Both the position numbers and the translations under genes were made by a program. Source: an uncultured Bacteroidales bacterium (lineage in GTDB: Bacteria; Bacteroidota; Bacteroidia; Bacteroidales; P3). From it: a stretch of 64,000 nucleotides of DNA. A model generated the notes under the pieces. It was not told the origin of the DNA and did not search any database. It saw nothing but the letters and a program-made list of their open reading frames with translations. Positions 46,726 to 55,414 of this stretch are shown piece by piece. Numbering within the stretch: position 1 is the first letter of the stretch; every line of letters starts with the position of its first letter. The stretch is from contig OMWJ01000012.1 in assembly GCA_900314725.1 (NCBI GenBank), positions 1 to 64,000 on the forward strand, read 5' to 3'.

Positions 46726-47229
46726 TTATAAAATTTTTATTGTTAAAGTATCAAATGTATTATCATATATTGTATAAATTTCTTTATTCTTGGATATAGA
46801 AAATAGAAAACTAAATTTATTGTAATCCACTATATTGTAGTCTTCATGAAAATACATCTTTGTAAAATATATTTTTAAATTATAGTATTCTAACAATTCT
46901 ACAGCTCTTCGCCTGTGAGCAGAAGTTAATAAAATACATTCTTGCTTATTATGAGAAAGTTCTTGTAGTTTTTCAATAAAGTATGTATTTGGAGTTGTAT
47001 ATTTTAAATAATATTTAAAGCATTCTTCTTTTAGTTCTATTATTTTTTTTAGTTCTGTCTGCCTAATATTTGGAAATAAAATTTCTAAATCGCTTCTTGT
47101 AAATCTATTTTGTGATACTGATATATTAATACCTTTATATTCTCTGATTGCTTCCTGATAAGCATAAAAGTTTGCACTATCAGTATTTACTAGAGTACCA
47201 TCCAAATCAAATACAAAAATATTGTGCAT
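46726..47229 (-). CDS. HAD-family hydrolase
   Basis: A 167-residue phosphatase-type HAD protein. Motif I is FDLDGTLVNTDSANFYAY with the nucleophile Asp. Motif II is CILLTSAHRRRA, motif III the Lys of VDYNKFSFLF, and motif IV IYDNTFDTL, after which the protein ends at once. A helical cap lies between motifs I and II (about 15-95). First gene of the HAD-PRTase-DprA-like operon. The likely substrate is a nucleotide or sugar phosphate, by inference only. Confidence 0.8.
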   Translation of the reverse strand: MHNIFVFDLDGTLVNTDSANFYAYQEAIREYKGINISVSQNRFTRSDLEILFPNIRQTELKKIIELKEECFKYYLKYTTPNTYFIEKLQELSHNKQECILLTSAHRRRAVELLEYYNLKIYFTKMYFHEDYNIVDYNKFSFLFSISKNKEIYTIYDNTFDTLTIKIL

Positions 47230-47717
47230 ACCATTTTAAATTTAACAAACAAATAAATTAACTACTCTTAACAATGAAACTCTTTGTATTATTTTTTTGA
47301 GAAAGGACGTAAAAAAAGATACGTGAACTTTTTCTTACCAATTGTTTCTGAGGTATCGCCAAACACCCACACGATAATAATAAGCTAAAGCCCACGTGTA
47401 ATACACTTCTGCTTTTTGCTTATTGTTTTTGTTGCTGTGTTAGAAAATTGGCGATTTTCTGGTTTTACAATTCAAAAACAATAACAAACGCTTCGTTGTT
47501 AATGTAAGAGAATAACTCCTCTTTACGAATTGCAAGGGTAAGAAAAATTTGAAACTTACAAAGAAAATTTCAAAAAAAATAGAATGAAGATAGTTTTTCC
47601 TGCTTATTTTGAGATAATCGTCCAATAATCTGGAGTATTAAAAAGATTAATAACAATAATGAAACGCCCATTAAGATCGTTTAATAGCTTTTTACTCTAA
47701 AAAGGGCATAAATAAAG

Positions 47718-47820
47718 AAAAAGACTTGCTCAAAAAAGAGTAAGTCTTTTTTTCTTAAAACCAAGTCTTTTGCATATAAACATCAAGACTTTTTTTCTTA
47801 AAACGAAGACTTTTTTCAGT
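47718..47820. repeat. Interspersed palindromic repeat, copy E
   Basis: In reverse orientation relative to copies A and B. It contains AAAACCAAGTCTTTTGCATA, AAACATCAAG and CTTAAAACGAAGACTTTTTT. Its reverse complement reproduces copy B almost throughout, including CTTGATGTTTA. Confidence 0.8.
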
Positions 47821-47911
47821 AAGACTAAGTCTCCCGCATACAACCTACAGAAACTACAGAATAACAGTATTTTAGTAGTAAAAACCGATAAATGCAAGCA
47901 TTACAATAAAA

Positions 47912-47986
47912 AAATCATTTATTTGAGTTCTTGGTAAGAAAACTGAAATAAATGATTCATTATTTGAGAAATCTGAAATAATGAAT
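47912..47986. other. Two consecutive look-alike hairpins
   Basis: AAATCATTTATTTGAG pairs with CTGAAATAAATGATT. It is followed directly by ATTCATTATTTGAG, which pairs with CTGAAATAATGAAT. Both have the ATTTGAG...CTGAAAT form with different loops, like a diverged tandem duplication. They lie just downstream of kdsA. Confidence 0.5.
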
Positions 47987-48033
47987 TTAGATATAGTATT
48001 CAAATTTTATTAAATAAGATATATATACAAAAT

Positions 48034-48864
48034 TTAAGCTTTATCTATTTCGTTGATGGTGCGTTTTAGTTTGATAAGTTTGCTTAAAAGGTTTTCTACT
48101 TTAGAGAGTTCTAACATATTCTTGCCATCGCTTTTGGCTTCAAGAGGTTTTGGATGTGTTTCCATAAATATTCCGTCTGCACCTACTGCTATTGATGCTC
48201 TTGCAATGGTTTCTATCATCTGAGGATCGCCTCCTGAGACTCCTGCTGTTTGATTTGGTTTTTGCAAAGAGTGAGTTATATCCATAACAACAGGGACATT
48301 AAAACTCTTCATAATAGGAATGTTTCTAACATCCACGATAAGGTCTTGGTAACCGAAGAATGTTCCTCGGTCTGTCAGCATTACTTTCTCATTACCTGAT
48401 TGAAGAACTTTATCTAATGTAAAACGCATGCTCTCTGCAGAAAGAAACTGTCCTTTCTTTATGTTTACAATCTTCTGAGTCTTTGCAGCTGCTACAAGTA
48501 AGTCTGTCTGCCTGCATAGAAAGGCAGGTATCTGCAAAACATCTGCAACTTCTGCTGCCATTTCTGCTTCTTGCACTTCGTGTATATCAGTAACAATAGG
48601 GAGGTTAAATCGTTTTTTTATTTCTGACAGAACATTCAGTGCCTTTTTATCTCCTATTCCTGTGAAAGAATCCAAACGGGAACGATTAGCTTTTCTGTAC
48701 GAAGCCTTGAAAACAAAAGGTATGCCTAATCTGTCAGTAATATCTTTAAGTTCCTCTGCTATCTGTAGTGGAGAAGTCTCATCCTCTATAACACAAGGAC
48801 CAGCTAATAAGAAAAAAGTGGAACTTTTTTTTAGATAACCATATATTTCTTCTGCTTTTATCAT
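48034..48864 (-). CDS. kdsA: 3-deoxy-8-phosphooctulonate synthase (Kdo-8-P synthase)
   Basis: A 276-residue enzyme condensing arabinose-5-phosphate with PEP to make Kdo-8-phosphate for LPS inner core. Diagnostic segments are FFLLAGPCVIEDE, FKASYRKANRSRLDSFTGIG, LQIPAFLCRQTDLL, KKGQFLSAESM, DRGTFFGYQDLIVD and DGIFMETHPKP. The presence of Cys in PCVIE and in FLCRQ is compatible with either metal class. Monocistronic. Confidence 0.97.
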   Translation of the reverse strand: MIKAEEIYGYLKKSSTFFLLAGPCVIEDETSPLQIAEELKDITDRLGIPFVFKASYRKANRSRLDSFTGIGDKKALNVLSEIKKRFNLPIVTDIHEVQEAEMAAEVADVLQIPAFLCRQTDLLVAAAKTQKIVNIKKGQFLSAESMRFTLDKVLQSGNEKVMLTDRGTFFGYQDLIVDVRNIPIMKSFNVPVVMDITHSLQKPNQTAGVSGGDPQMIETIARASIAVGADGIFMETHPKPLEAKSDGKNMLELSKVENLLSKLIKLKRTINEIDKA

Positions 48865-48904
48865 AATTTTTATGTTTATATGCCTATATTTTAAAAATTT
48901 ATAC

Positions 48905-48912
48905 TAATTTTG
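48905..48912 (+). promoter_or_regulatory. Candidate promoter -7 box of the 48956 gene
   Basis: TAATTTTG followed by GCAAACG, about 43 bases before ATG 48956. Confidence 0.45.
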
Positions 48913-48955
48913 GCAAACGAAATAATAGACTTTGCCAATAAATCAGAATGCAAAG

Positions 48956-49201
48956 ATGAGAAAAAAAAATAACATAGCAAATAAAAAACATCTTAGTCTG
49001 CAAATAAATCTTACAGCAAAGGATTCTATCCTGCTGAAAAGATATTGTGAGTTAAATGGTACGACTCCCAAAATAACTATTAAGAAAATACTACATGAGT
49101 TTCTTTTAGAAAATGTTAATATGCCAGAGGACGAGGTTGAGAACCAACTCTCTCTATTTGAAGCAAGGGAAACAGATCTGTTTGACTATATAAGAGGTTA
49201 G
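48956..49201 (+). CDS. Small RHH-like protein of unknown function
   Basis: An 81-residue protein starting MRKKNNIANKK at ATG 48956; the longer frame begins at a TTG. The central HLSLQINLTAKDSILLKRYC followed by TTPKITIKKILHEFLLEN has the strand-helix-helix shape of ribbon-helix-helix DNA-binding proteins, though without a clear match. The tail is acidic (NMPEDEVENQLSLFEARETD). It converges on rnc with a 4-bp overlap. Confidence 0.6.
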   Translation: MRKKNNIANKKHLSLQINLTAKDSILLKRYCELNGTTPKITIKKILHEFLLENVNMPEDEVENQLSLFEARETDLFDYIRG

Positions 49202-49932
49202 GCTTGTTTGATGATACCTTCCTGTTCAAAGCGTTTATAAGTTTTTTCTGAGGCAAATTGTTCTGCCGCCTTAATAGAGTAGTCTGTGGCTTCTTCTTGT
49301 TTTTCGTTATCAATAAAGATAGCAACGTGATATTTCTTGCGATGTGTAGATTCATCAACATCCAAAACCTGAAACGCTATCCGTTTCTTATTTTTCTGAC
49401 ACCAGTCTATTATCTTGCTTTTGTAATTCCAGCCTTTTTGTTCTACCTCTTTTACGTCTATGTAGATAGTCAGCACCCTTTTGACGAGAATATCGTATGT
49501 TTTTTTATAACCTTTATCTAAATACAAAGCACCTGTTAAGGCTTCAAAAGCATTACCAGGAATGGAAGCATAGGTCATATTTGGGCTTTTGGAGTATTCT
49601 ATTAATTCTTTCAGCCCTATTTTTCTTGCTAATGCATTAAGACTCGATCGTGAAACTATCTTAGCTCTCATCTCTGTCAAGAAACCTTCTCCCTGATGAG
49701 GATACTTTTGAAAAAGAAAATGGCCAACGATAGTGCTAAGAACAGTATCGCCTAAATACTCCAAACGTTCGTTATTTACCTTGTTCCCTTTAGAATCGTG
49801 ATGAGAACGAGACTTATGTATTAACGCAGTCTTATAAAGAAGAATATTCTTAGGCTTACACCCAAGAACATTCTTTAAGAATTTTGTTATAGATTTTTCT
49901 TGTTCGTCTTTGTGAAGAGAAAACAAGAACAT
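49198..49932 (-). CDS. rnc: Ribonuclease III
   Basis: A 244-residue double-strand-specific RNase for rRNA processing and RNA decay. The signature NERLEYLGDTVLSTIVG carries the catalytic Glu and Asp, and GNAFEALTGALYLDKGY the second acidic pair. A C-terminal dsRNA-binding domain follows (about 160-240). Its start codon overlaps the fabF stop (TAATG), so the two are coupled, as in the classic acpP-fabF-rnc cluster. Confidence 0.95.
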   Translation of the reverse strand: MFLFSLHKDEQEKSITKFLKNVLGCKPKNILLYKTALIHKSRSHHDSKGNKVNNERLEYLGDTVLSTIVGHFLFQKYPHQGEGFLTEMRAKIVSRSSLNALARKIGLKELIEYSKSPNMTYASIPGNAFEALTGALYLDKGYKKTYDILVKRVLTIYIDVKEVEQKGWNYKSKIIDWCQKNKKRIAFQVLDVDESTHRKKYHVAIFIDNEKQEEATDYSIKAAEQFASEKTYKRFEQEGIIKQA

Positions 49933-51176
49933 TATTCAGCAAATTTTTTGAAAGCTAATGATGCGTTATGACCTCCAAAACCAAACGTATTACTTATAGC
50001 AGCAGTGATATTTCTTTCTTGTGCTGTGTTGAAAGTGTAGTTAAGTTGAGGTAATTCATCATCATCAGTGAAGTGGTTGATTGTAGGAGGAACTATACCA
50101 TTCTTTATTGCTAATGCAGTTGCAATAGCTTCAATTGCTCCAGCAGCACCCAAAAGGTGTCCTGTCATTGACTTAGTAGAATTGATATTAATGTTCTTTG
50201 CATGATCCCCAAACAACCCTGTTATGGCTTTTATTTCAGCAATGTCTCCCAAAGGAGTTGAAGTTCCATGAGTGTTTATGTGATTAACTTCTTCAAGATT
50301 AACTCCACCTTCTTGTAATGCTAAACGCATAGCTCTCATAGTACATTTTCCTTCTGGATGAGGAGCAGTCATGTGATAAGCATCAGCAGTAAGTCCAGCA
50401 CCTACTAACTCTGCATATATTTTAGCACCTCTCTTCTTAGCATGCTCATACTCTTCTAAAATCAAAGCACCAGCACCTTCTCCCAAAACAAAACCATCTC
50501 TGTCTTTATCAAAAGGACGAGAAGCCGTTTTAGGGTCATCATTTCGTTGACTTATTGCCTTCATAGAAGAAAAACCACCAAGACCAGCGTGAGTAATAGC
50601 TGCTTCACTACCACCACAAACCATCATGTTAGCTTTTCCTAATTTTATAAACATAAAAGCTTGGGCTATTGCGTGAGCAGAAGAAGCACAAGCAGATACT
50701 GTTGCGAAATTAGGTCCTTCTAAGCCATATTTTATAGAAATGTGTCCTGCACAAATATCAGCAATCATCTTAGGAATAAAGAAAGGAGAAAATCTCAAAG
50801 AACCGTCACCTTTAACGAATCCTGTTATTTCTTCCTCAAATGTCTGTATTCCGCCAATGCCAGAAGCCCAGATAACACCAGCCATTTCTTTGTCAAGTTT
50901 GTCCATATCAAGACCACTATCAACAACGGCTTCATCAGCTGCAACTATGCCATATTGAGAGAACAAATCATACTTTCTGATTTCTTTTCTGTCAAAGTAT
51001 TGTCCGCCATCAAAACCTTTAACTTCACAAGCAAAAGTAGTCTTTGCATTTGTAGCGTCAAAGTGTGTGATAGGCGCACCGCCACTTACTCCGTTAATCA
51101 ATCCGTCCCAATAATTAGAGACACCATTGCCTATCGGAGTAAGCGCACCTAAGCCTGTAATTACAACGCGTTTCAT
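49932..51176 (-). CDS. fabF: 3-oxoacyl-[ACP] synthase II
   Basis: A 414-residue condensing enzyme of fatty-acid elongation. It begins MKRVVITGLGALTPIGNGV. The catalytic Cys lies in TVSACASSAHAI, the His residues in NTHGTSTPLGD and KSMTGHLLGAAGAIE, and the end shows NTFGFGGHNASLAF. It lies 21 bp after acpP and overlaps rnc. Confidence 0.97.
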   Translation of the reverse strand: MKRVVITGLGALTPIGNGVSNYWDGLINGVSGGAPITHFDATNAKTTFACEVKGFDGGQYFDRKEIRKYDLFSQYGIVAADEAVVDSGLDMDKLDKEMAGVIWASGIGGIQTFEEEITGFVKGDGSLRFSPFFIPKMIADICAGHISIKYGLEGPNFATVSACASSAHAIAQAFMFIKLGKANMMVCGGSEAAITHAGLGGFSSMKAISQRNDDPKTASRPFDKDRDGFVLGEGAGALILEEYEHAKKRGAKIYAELVGAGLTADAYHMTAPHPEGKCTMRAMRLALQEGGVNLEEVNHINTHGTSTPLGDIAEIKAITGLFGDHAKNININSTKSMTGHLLGAAGAIEAIATALAIKNGIVPPTINHFTDDDELPQLNYTFNTAQERNITAAISNTFGFGGHNASLAFKKFAE

Positions 51177-51197
51177 TCCGAAAATTTTAATTGGGAA

Positions 51198-51437
51198 TTA
51201 TTTTGTAGCGTTTTCAATGTAAGTAATAGCGTCAGCAACTGTTGCTATTTTTTCTGCTTGATCGTCAGGTATTGAAATGTTAAACTCTTTTTCAAGTTCC
51301 ATTATCAATTCAACAGTATCCAAAGAATCAGCACCTAAATCACTTGTGAAATTTGCTTCAGGTTTAACTTGATTTTCTTCTACTCCTAACTTATCGACTA
51401 CGATAGCTATCACTTTTTTTGTAATTTCTTCAGACAT
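51198..51437 (-). CDS. acpP: Acyl carrier protein
   Basis: A 79-residue acidic carrier protein. The phosphopantetheine attachment Ser lies in [16 protein letters not shown]. Helices I-IV are in the usual order. First gene of the acpP-fabF-rnc cluster. The 240-bp upstream gap to 51680 is AT-rich and holds no gene. Confidence 0.98.
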   Translation of the reverse strand: MSEEITKKVIAIVVDKLGVEENQVKPEANFTSDLGADSLDTVELIMELEKEFNISIPDDQAEKIATVADAITYIENATK

Positions 51438-51679
51438 AATCTTAAAATTTTTAAAAGTTTATAATTCGGAATGCAAAGAAAAGTAATTTTTACGGATTAA
51501 CAAAGAAAAACGGAAACAAAATGACAAGTCTTTCTTTTATTTATTTCAAAAACAGAGATTTAGTATTAGGTGAAATTTTGGTATTTTTTTTGTTTTTTTG
51601 CTCGATTTTTAATAAAAAAAGTAAAAAAAACAGCATAAAAACACGATTTTAGCCTCCAAAAGTAAAAAACACGTCCATT

Positions 51680-52573
51680 TTACTCATCTATCTTAACTTT
51701 TCTATTCAAAGAGAACTCAAAACGACATTTGTTTTCCTCTTTTTTGTAGTTACCATCTTGTTTATCACCTAAGCCAACAGCACCAAAATAGAACAGTTTT
51801 CCTGAGTTTCCTTTTGTTCTTTTAGTTTTCTCATACAAGAACCACCATTTGCCGTTGTCATCCACATACCATCTTAACCAAGTCCCCAACTTAGTATCGC
51901 TTGTTCCATAGTTATGAGTATTAACATCACTTCTATTGTCAAAAGATGTGGATATTCTTCTTATATTAGAAGAATAGTTATCTATGTAGGTAGCATTCCA
52001 ACGAGGATTTCTAACTCCAGAATAAAACCAACGTCTTGCGAACATAGAAAGAGTAGGTTTATAGCTTTGGGGTACTCCTCCGCTTTCTATAGGATCGTCA
52101 GTATCCCCATACAACCAAAGTTTATAATACCCTTCTCCTAAGTAATCTTTTATTTCCTGCTCACTTATGACCCCATTAACAATGTCCTTACCTATGTTCT
52201 CTATGTTTTCCAAACCTTTTTCCTGATATAGTTGCGAGAGTTTCTTGGTTATTTTTTTTCTACACATATAATATCCTATATATAATATAGGTGCAGAAAC
52301 TTGACTATAAAGAGTCTTAAAAAACAATTTTGTGTATCGTGCATAACATTCGCGTTTTTCCTCTCTATGCTCCTTGTCTTTTAGATAGTCCTTCAAAAGA
52401 ACCTTAAGCATAGAGTCATCTTCTTGCTGTTCTATGCTGTCTTCATAATAAGAATTTACAACAAGGGAACCCTGATTATTAGGAAAAACAACACCGCTTT
52501 GTTGAGCCTTAGAACAGGCAAGCAACAAAACAAGACTAAAAAGAAATGCTATAATCCTACTTATTATATGCAT
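51680..52573 (-). CDS. Lipoprotein with a phage-like RNPxWN motif
   Basis: A 297-residue protein with an N-terminal hydrophobic stretch and lipobox LLAC, so probably a lipoprotein. Residues 30-150 are charged and helical. The second half contains YKLWLYGDTDDP, ARRWFYSGVRNPRWNATYID, GTWLRWYVDDNGKWWFLYE and FYFGAVGLGDK. The layout 'small D/G-rich turn, WW/RW, RNPxWN' resembles uncharacterised phage proteins (DUF7338-like, from memory), but this was not verified. No other phage gene is adjacent. Single gene. Confidence 0.6.
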   Translation of the reverse strand: MHIISRIIAFLFSLVLLLACSKAQQSGVVFPNNQGSLVVNSYYEDSIEQQEDDSMLKVLLKDYLKDKEHREEKRECYARYTKLFFKTLYSQVSAPILYIGYYMCRKKITKKLSQLYQEKGLENIENIGKDIVNGVISEQEIKDYLGEGYYKLWLYGDTDDPIESGGVPQSYKPTLSMFARRWFYSGVRNPRWNATYIDNYSSNIRRISTSFDNRSDVNTHNYGTSDTKLGTWLRWYVDDNGKWWFLYEKTKRTKGNSGKLFYFGAVGLGDKQDGNYKKEENKCRFEFSLNRKVKIDE

Positions 52574-52764
52574 AATGAATAATCTTCTGCAAAAAATATT
52601 CCAAACAAGCTGTTTCTTAGATATAAAAACTCAACCCTCTTTACTCTATTCAACTAAGGAGTGATAAAATACTTTTAAGTTTCTTTTTTAGGTTATTCTG
52701 TAAGGAATAAATCAAAAATATGTAAAAAAAAAATCTCTTATTATTTCAGTATCAAAAAAAATTG

Positions 52765-52772
52765 TATTTTTG
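52765..52772 (+). promoter_or_regulatory. Promoter -7 box of the zinc-ribbon gene
   Basis: TATTTTTG followed by CAAGTTC, about 50 bases before ATG 52823. Confidence 0.6.
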
Positions 52773-52822
52773 CAAGTTCAATACAATAGAATAAATTCAA
52801 ACATATATATTCATTTATAGTT

Positions 52823-53632
52823 ATGGCAAAAAAGGTAAAGAAAGAAGAAGAGGTAAAACCGATATTTAAGAACGAAGAAGCGGATGCTACCGTAGAAAAT
52901 CGCCTGAAAGCATTATACCGACTACAAAAAATAGCATCTGAAATAGATAAAATCCGTATCATAAGAGGTGAATTACCTTTGCAAGTACAAGATTTGGAAG
53001 ATACTATCGCTGGTCTTAACACAAGAATAAACAAACTTTCTGAACAACAAAAAGAGTATGAAACTGAAGTAACAGGACATAAGAACGACATCCTTACTTA
53101 TCAGGAGAGTATAAAGAAATATACAGACCAACAAGGTAAGGTTAAAAACAACAGAGAGTTTGAATCTCTTGCTAAAGAAATTGAGTTCCAAAACTTAGAA
53201 ATTCAACTTTCAGAAAAGAAGATAAGAGAAGCAACCAGAAACATTGAGGCTATAAAAGAAAACGTTGAGAAGTATGCTTTGGAAAGAGAAGAAAAGCAAA
53301 AAGACCTTGATGTTAAGAAAGCTGAACTTGATGATATTATCAAAGATACTTCAGAAAGAGAAGAACTATTGGTTAAGCGTGCAGAAGAAGAGGAAAAACA
53401 TATAGAAGAAAGATACCTTACTGCATTCAAGCGTATAAGAAACAATGCCAAGAATGGCTTAGCTGTTGTTACAGTAGATAGAAATGCGTGCGGAGGTTGT
53501 TTCAACAAGATAGCACATCAAAGACAGATGGAAATACAGATGCATAAAAAGATTATCGTTTGTGAATACTGTGGCAGAATTCTTGTTGATGAGGCAATAA
53601 AGACTGAAGTAGAAAACGAAATAGCAGAATAA
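52823..53632 (+). CDS. Coiled-coil protein with C4 zinc ribbon (DUF164-like)
   Basis: A 269-residue protein. Residues 35-205 form a long antiparallel coiled coil (IASEIDKIRIIRGELPLQVQ, VKNNREFESLAKEIEFQNLE). The C-terminus is a C4 zinc ribbon: NACGGCFNKI and IIVCEYCGRILVDE. It matches the zf-RING_7/DUF164 family, common in bacteria and annotated only generally as nucleic-acid-binding or chaperone-like. It precedes pyrC by about 66 bp with a hairpin between. Confidence 0.85.
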   Translation: MAKKVKKEEEVKPIFKNEEADATVENRLKALYRLQKIASEIDKIRIIRGELPLQVQDLEDTIAGLNTRINKLSEQQKEYETEVTGHKNDILTYQESIKKYTDQQGKVKNNREFESLAKEIEFQNLEIQLSEKKIREATRNIEAIKENVEKYALEREEKQKDLDVKKAELDDIIKDTSEREELLVKRAEEEEKHIEERYLTAFKRIRNNAKNGLAVVTVDRNACGGCFNKIAHQRQMEIQMHKKIIVCEYCGRILVDEAIKTEVENEIAE

Positions 53633-53645
53633 ATTTTAGAATCAC

Positions 53646-53678
53646 AAGGATTTTTAGGACCATAACCTAAAAGTCCTT
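53646..53678 (+). terminator. Hairpin after the zinc-ribbon gene
   Basis: AAGGATTTTTAGG pairs with CCTAAAAGTCCTT (one mismatch). A T-run is lacking, so it may attenuate rather than terminate before pyrC. Confidence 0.4.
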
Positions 53679-53698
53679 GTTCATATTGTTAGAAGTTG

Positions 53699-55033
53699 AT
53701 GTACACATATTTGGAGAACGCTTCTATAAGTTCCAAGGACGTAAGGGGCTTTAAGGGAGTGAAAAAGAATATCCTTATTGAAGACGAATATATAAAGGAA
53801 GTCTGCGATAAGGATATTTCTTTACCAGAAGGATGCAAAGTGATAGACTGCGAGGGTTTCATGGTCTTACCCGGAGTGATAGATACCCATGTCCATTTCC
53901 GCCAGCCGGGAGCAGAGTACAAAGCCGATATGCTTTCAGAGAGTCTTGCCGCATTAGCAGGAGGCGTTACTTCCGTTTTTGATATGCCTAACAACTCTCC
54001 AGCAATCGTTACCAAAGACCTCCTGCAAGAAAAATATACTCTCTGCAAAGATAATATGCACTGCAACTATTCTCTGTACTTCGGACTTACGAATAACAAC
54101 ATAGACGAGGCTATAAACCTAAATAAAGGTAGCGTTGCAGGATTGAAACTCTTCCTTGGCTCTTCCACAGGCAATATGCTTGTGGATAGAAAGGAAAGTA
54201 TCACATATCTATTCCAGCATTCTCCTTTTATTATTACGGCTCACTGCGAAGATGAACAGATAATTCAAGCCAATACACAAAAGTATAGGTGTATTTCTCC
54301 TATTCCTTACAATGTGCATTCTCTTATAAGAACAGAACAAGCTTGTTTTGAAAGCAGTAAGTTTGCTATTGATTTAGCAAAACGCCACAATACGCAGTTT
54401 CATCTTGCACATCTGACAACAGGAAAAGAAATCTCTTTACTCTCTTGTGATAAATTAGAAAACAAACATATAACTTCTGAAGTCAGTCCTAATCACTTGT
54501 TTTTCTGTGATGAAGATTACAAAACCTTAGGAAACCTTATCAAATGCAATCCTGCCATTAAAACCACTGAAGACAGAAAACTTCTTAGACAAGCCTTGAA
54601 AGAAGGATACGTAGATATGGTTGCAACTGACCATGCCCCACATCTTTTAAGTGAAAAACAAAAAGAATATTTTTCTGCTCCGTCTGGCATTCCGTCCATT
54701 CAGTTCTCTTTGCTAATGATGTTGGAGATAGCTGAGCAGGAGCAATGGGATTTGTCCCTTATCGTAGAAAAGATGATGGAAAACCCTGCCCTGAGATTCA
54801 ATATCAAAAAACGCGGTTTCATAAAGGAAGGATACTTTGCCGACCTTGTCTTTGTCAAGTTAGGAGAAAAGAAGATTGTGAAAAAAGAAGACATCCTCTC
54901 AAAATGTAAATTCTCTCCTTTGGAAAATCATTGCTTTAATAATTCTGTTTATATGACAATGCTCAACGGCGATATTGTCTATAAAGACGGTAAAGTAGAA
55001 AATCAAATAAAAGCAAAACGTTTGGAATTATGA
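53699..55033 (+). CDS. pyrC: Dihydroorotase
   Basis: A 444-residue amidohydrolase for the third step of pyrimidine synthesis (carbamoyl-aspartate to dihydroorotate), or possibly a related allantoinase-like enzyme. Zinc-binding motifs are DTHVHFRQPG, the Lys-containing AGLKLFLGSSTGNM, ITAHCEDE, QFHLAHLTT and VATDHAPH. ATG 53699 is chosen over the adjacent TTG. Its stop overlaps the S4-domain gene by 4 bp. Confidence 0.92.
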   Translation: MYTYLENASISSKDVRGFKGVKKNILIEDEYIKEVCDKDISLPEGCKVIDCEGFMVLPGVIDTHVHFRQPGAEYKADMLSESLAALAGGVTSVFDMPNNSPAIVTKDLLQEKYTLCKDNMHCNYSLYFGLTNNNIDEAINLNKGSVAGLKLFLGSSTGNMLVDRKESITYLFQHSPFIITAHCEDEQIIQANTQKYRCISPIPYNVHSLIRTEQACFESSKFAIDLAKRHNTQFHLAHLTTGKEISLLSCDKLENKHITSEVSPNHLFFCDEDYKTLGNLIKCNPAIKTTEDRKLLRQALKEGYVDMVATDHAPHLLSEKQKEYFSAPSGIPSIQFSLLMMLEIAEQEQWDLSLIVEKMMENPALRFNIKKRGFIKEGYFADLVFVKLGEKKIVKKEDILSKCKFSPLENHCFNNSVYMTMLNGDIVYKDGKVENQIKAKRLEL

Positions 55034-55401
55034 GAATAGACAAATGGCTTTGGTGTGTCAGACTTTATAAAACAAGAACTCTTGCTGCTGATGCGTGTAG
55101 TGCAGGAAAGGTTTCTTTGAACAATGTCTCAACAAAACCTTCTAAAGAAGTAAGCATTGGAGATATAGTTGTGGTCAATCAAAACCCTATACACAGAACT
55201 GTAAAGGTGATTGGTTTGCTCAATAATCGTATTCCCGCCAAAGATGTCCCTAAGTATTACGAAGACCTAACACCTCAAGAAGAATACGATAAGCAGGAAA
55301 TGATGCGTATGATGTATTATGAAAGAAGGGATGCTCATACAGGACGACCAACAAAAAGAGACCGCAGAGATATAGAAAGATTCAAAGAAAATAATTGGTA
55401 A
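55030..55401 (+). CDS. hslR: S4-domain RNA-binding protein (Hsp15-like)
   Basis: A 123-residue protein. The S4 motif is MRIDKWLWCVRLYKTRTLAADAC, in pieces: RIDKWLWCVRLYKTR then LAADACSAGKVSLN. Hsp15 binds stalled 50S subunits carrying nascent chains. The C-terminus is basic (GRPTKRDRRDIERFKENN). It is translationally coupled to pyrC and followed 13 bp later by the acetyltransferase. Confidence 0.85.
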   Translation: MRIDKWLWCVRLYKTRTLAADACSAGKVSLNNVSTKPSKEVSIGDIVVVNQNPIHRTVKVIGLLNNRIPAKDVPKYYEDLTPQEEYDKQEMMRMMYYERRDAHTGRPTKRDRRDIERFKENNW

Positions 55402-55414
55402 AAGTAAAATCATT

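Larger units (their letters stand above)
47230..48033. other. 804-bp gap at the edge of the accessory operon
   Basis: No convincing gene. On the minus strand about 47355-47437 reads as a short open stretch containing KQKAEVYYTWALAYYYRVGV, preceded and followed by stops, and could be a gene remnant. The rest holds repeat copy E and paired hairpins, annotated separately. A small hairpin GAAAAT-TGGCG-ATTTTC lies near 47443. Confidence 0.4.

Noticed and set aside
47659-47700. 13-codon ORF (MKRPLRSFNSFLL) as a leader peptide
   Set aside because: No attenuator structure or regulated gene follows in that direction.
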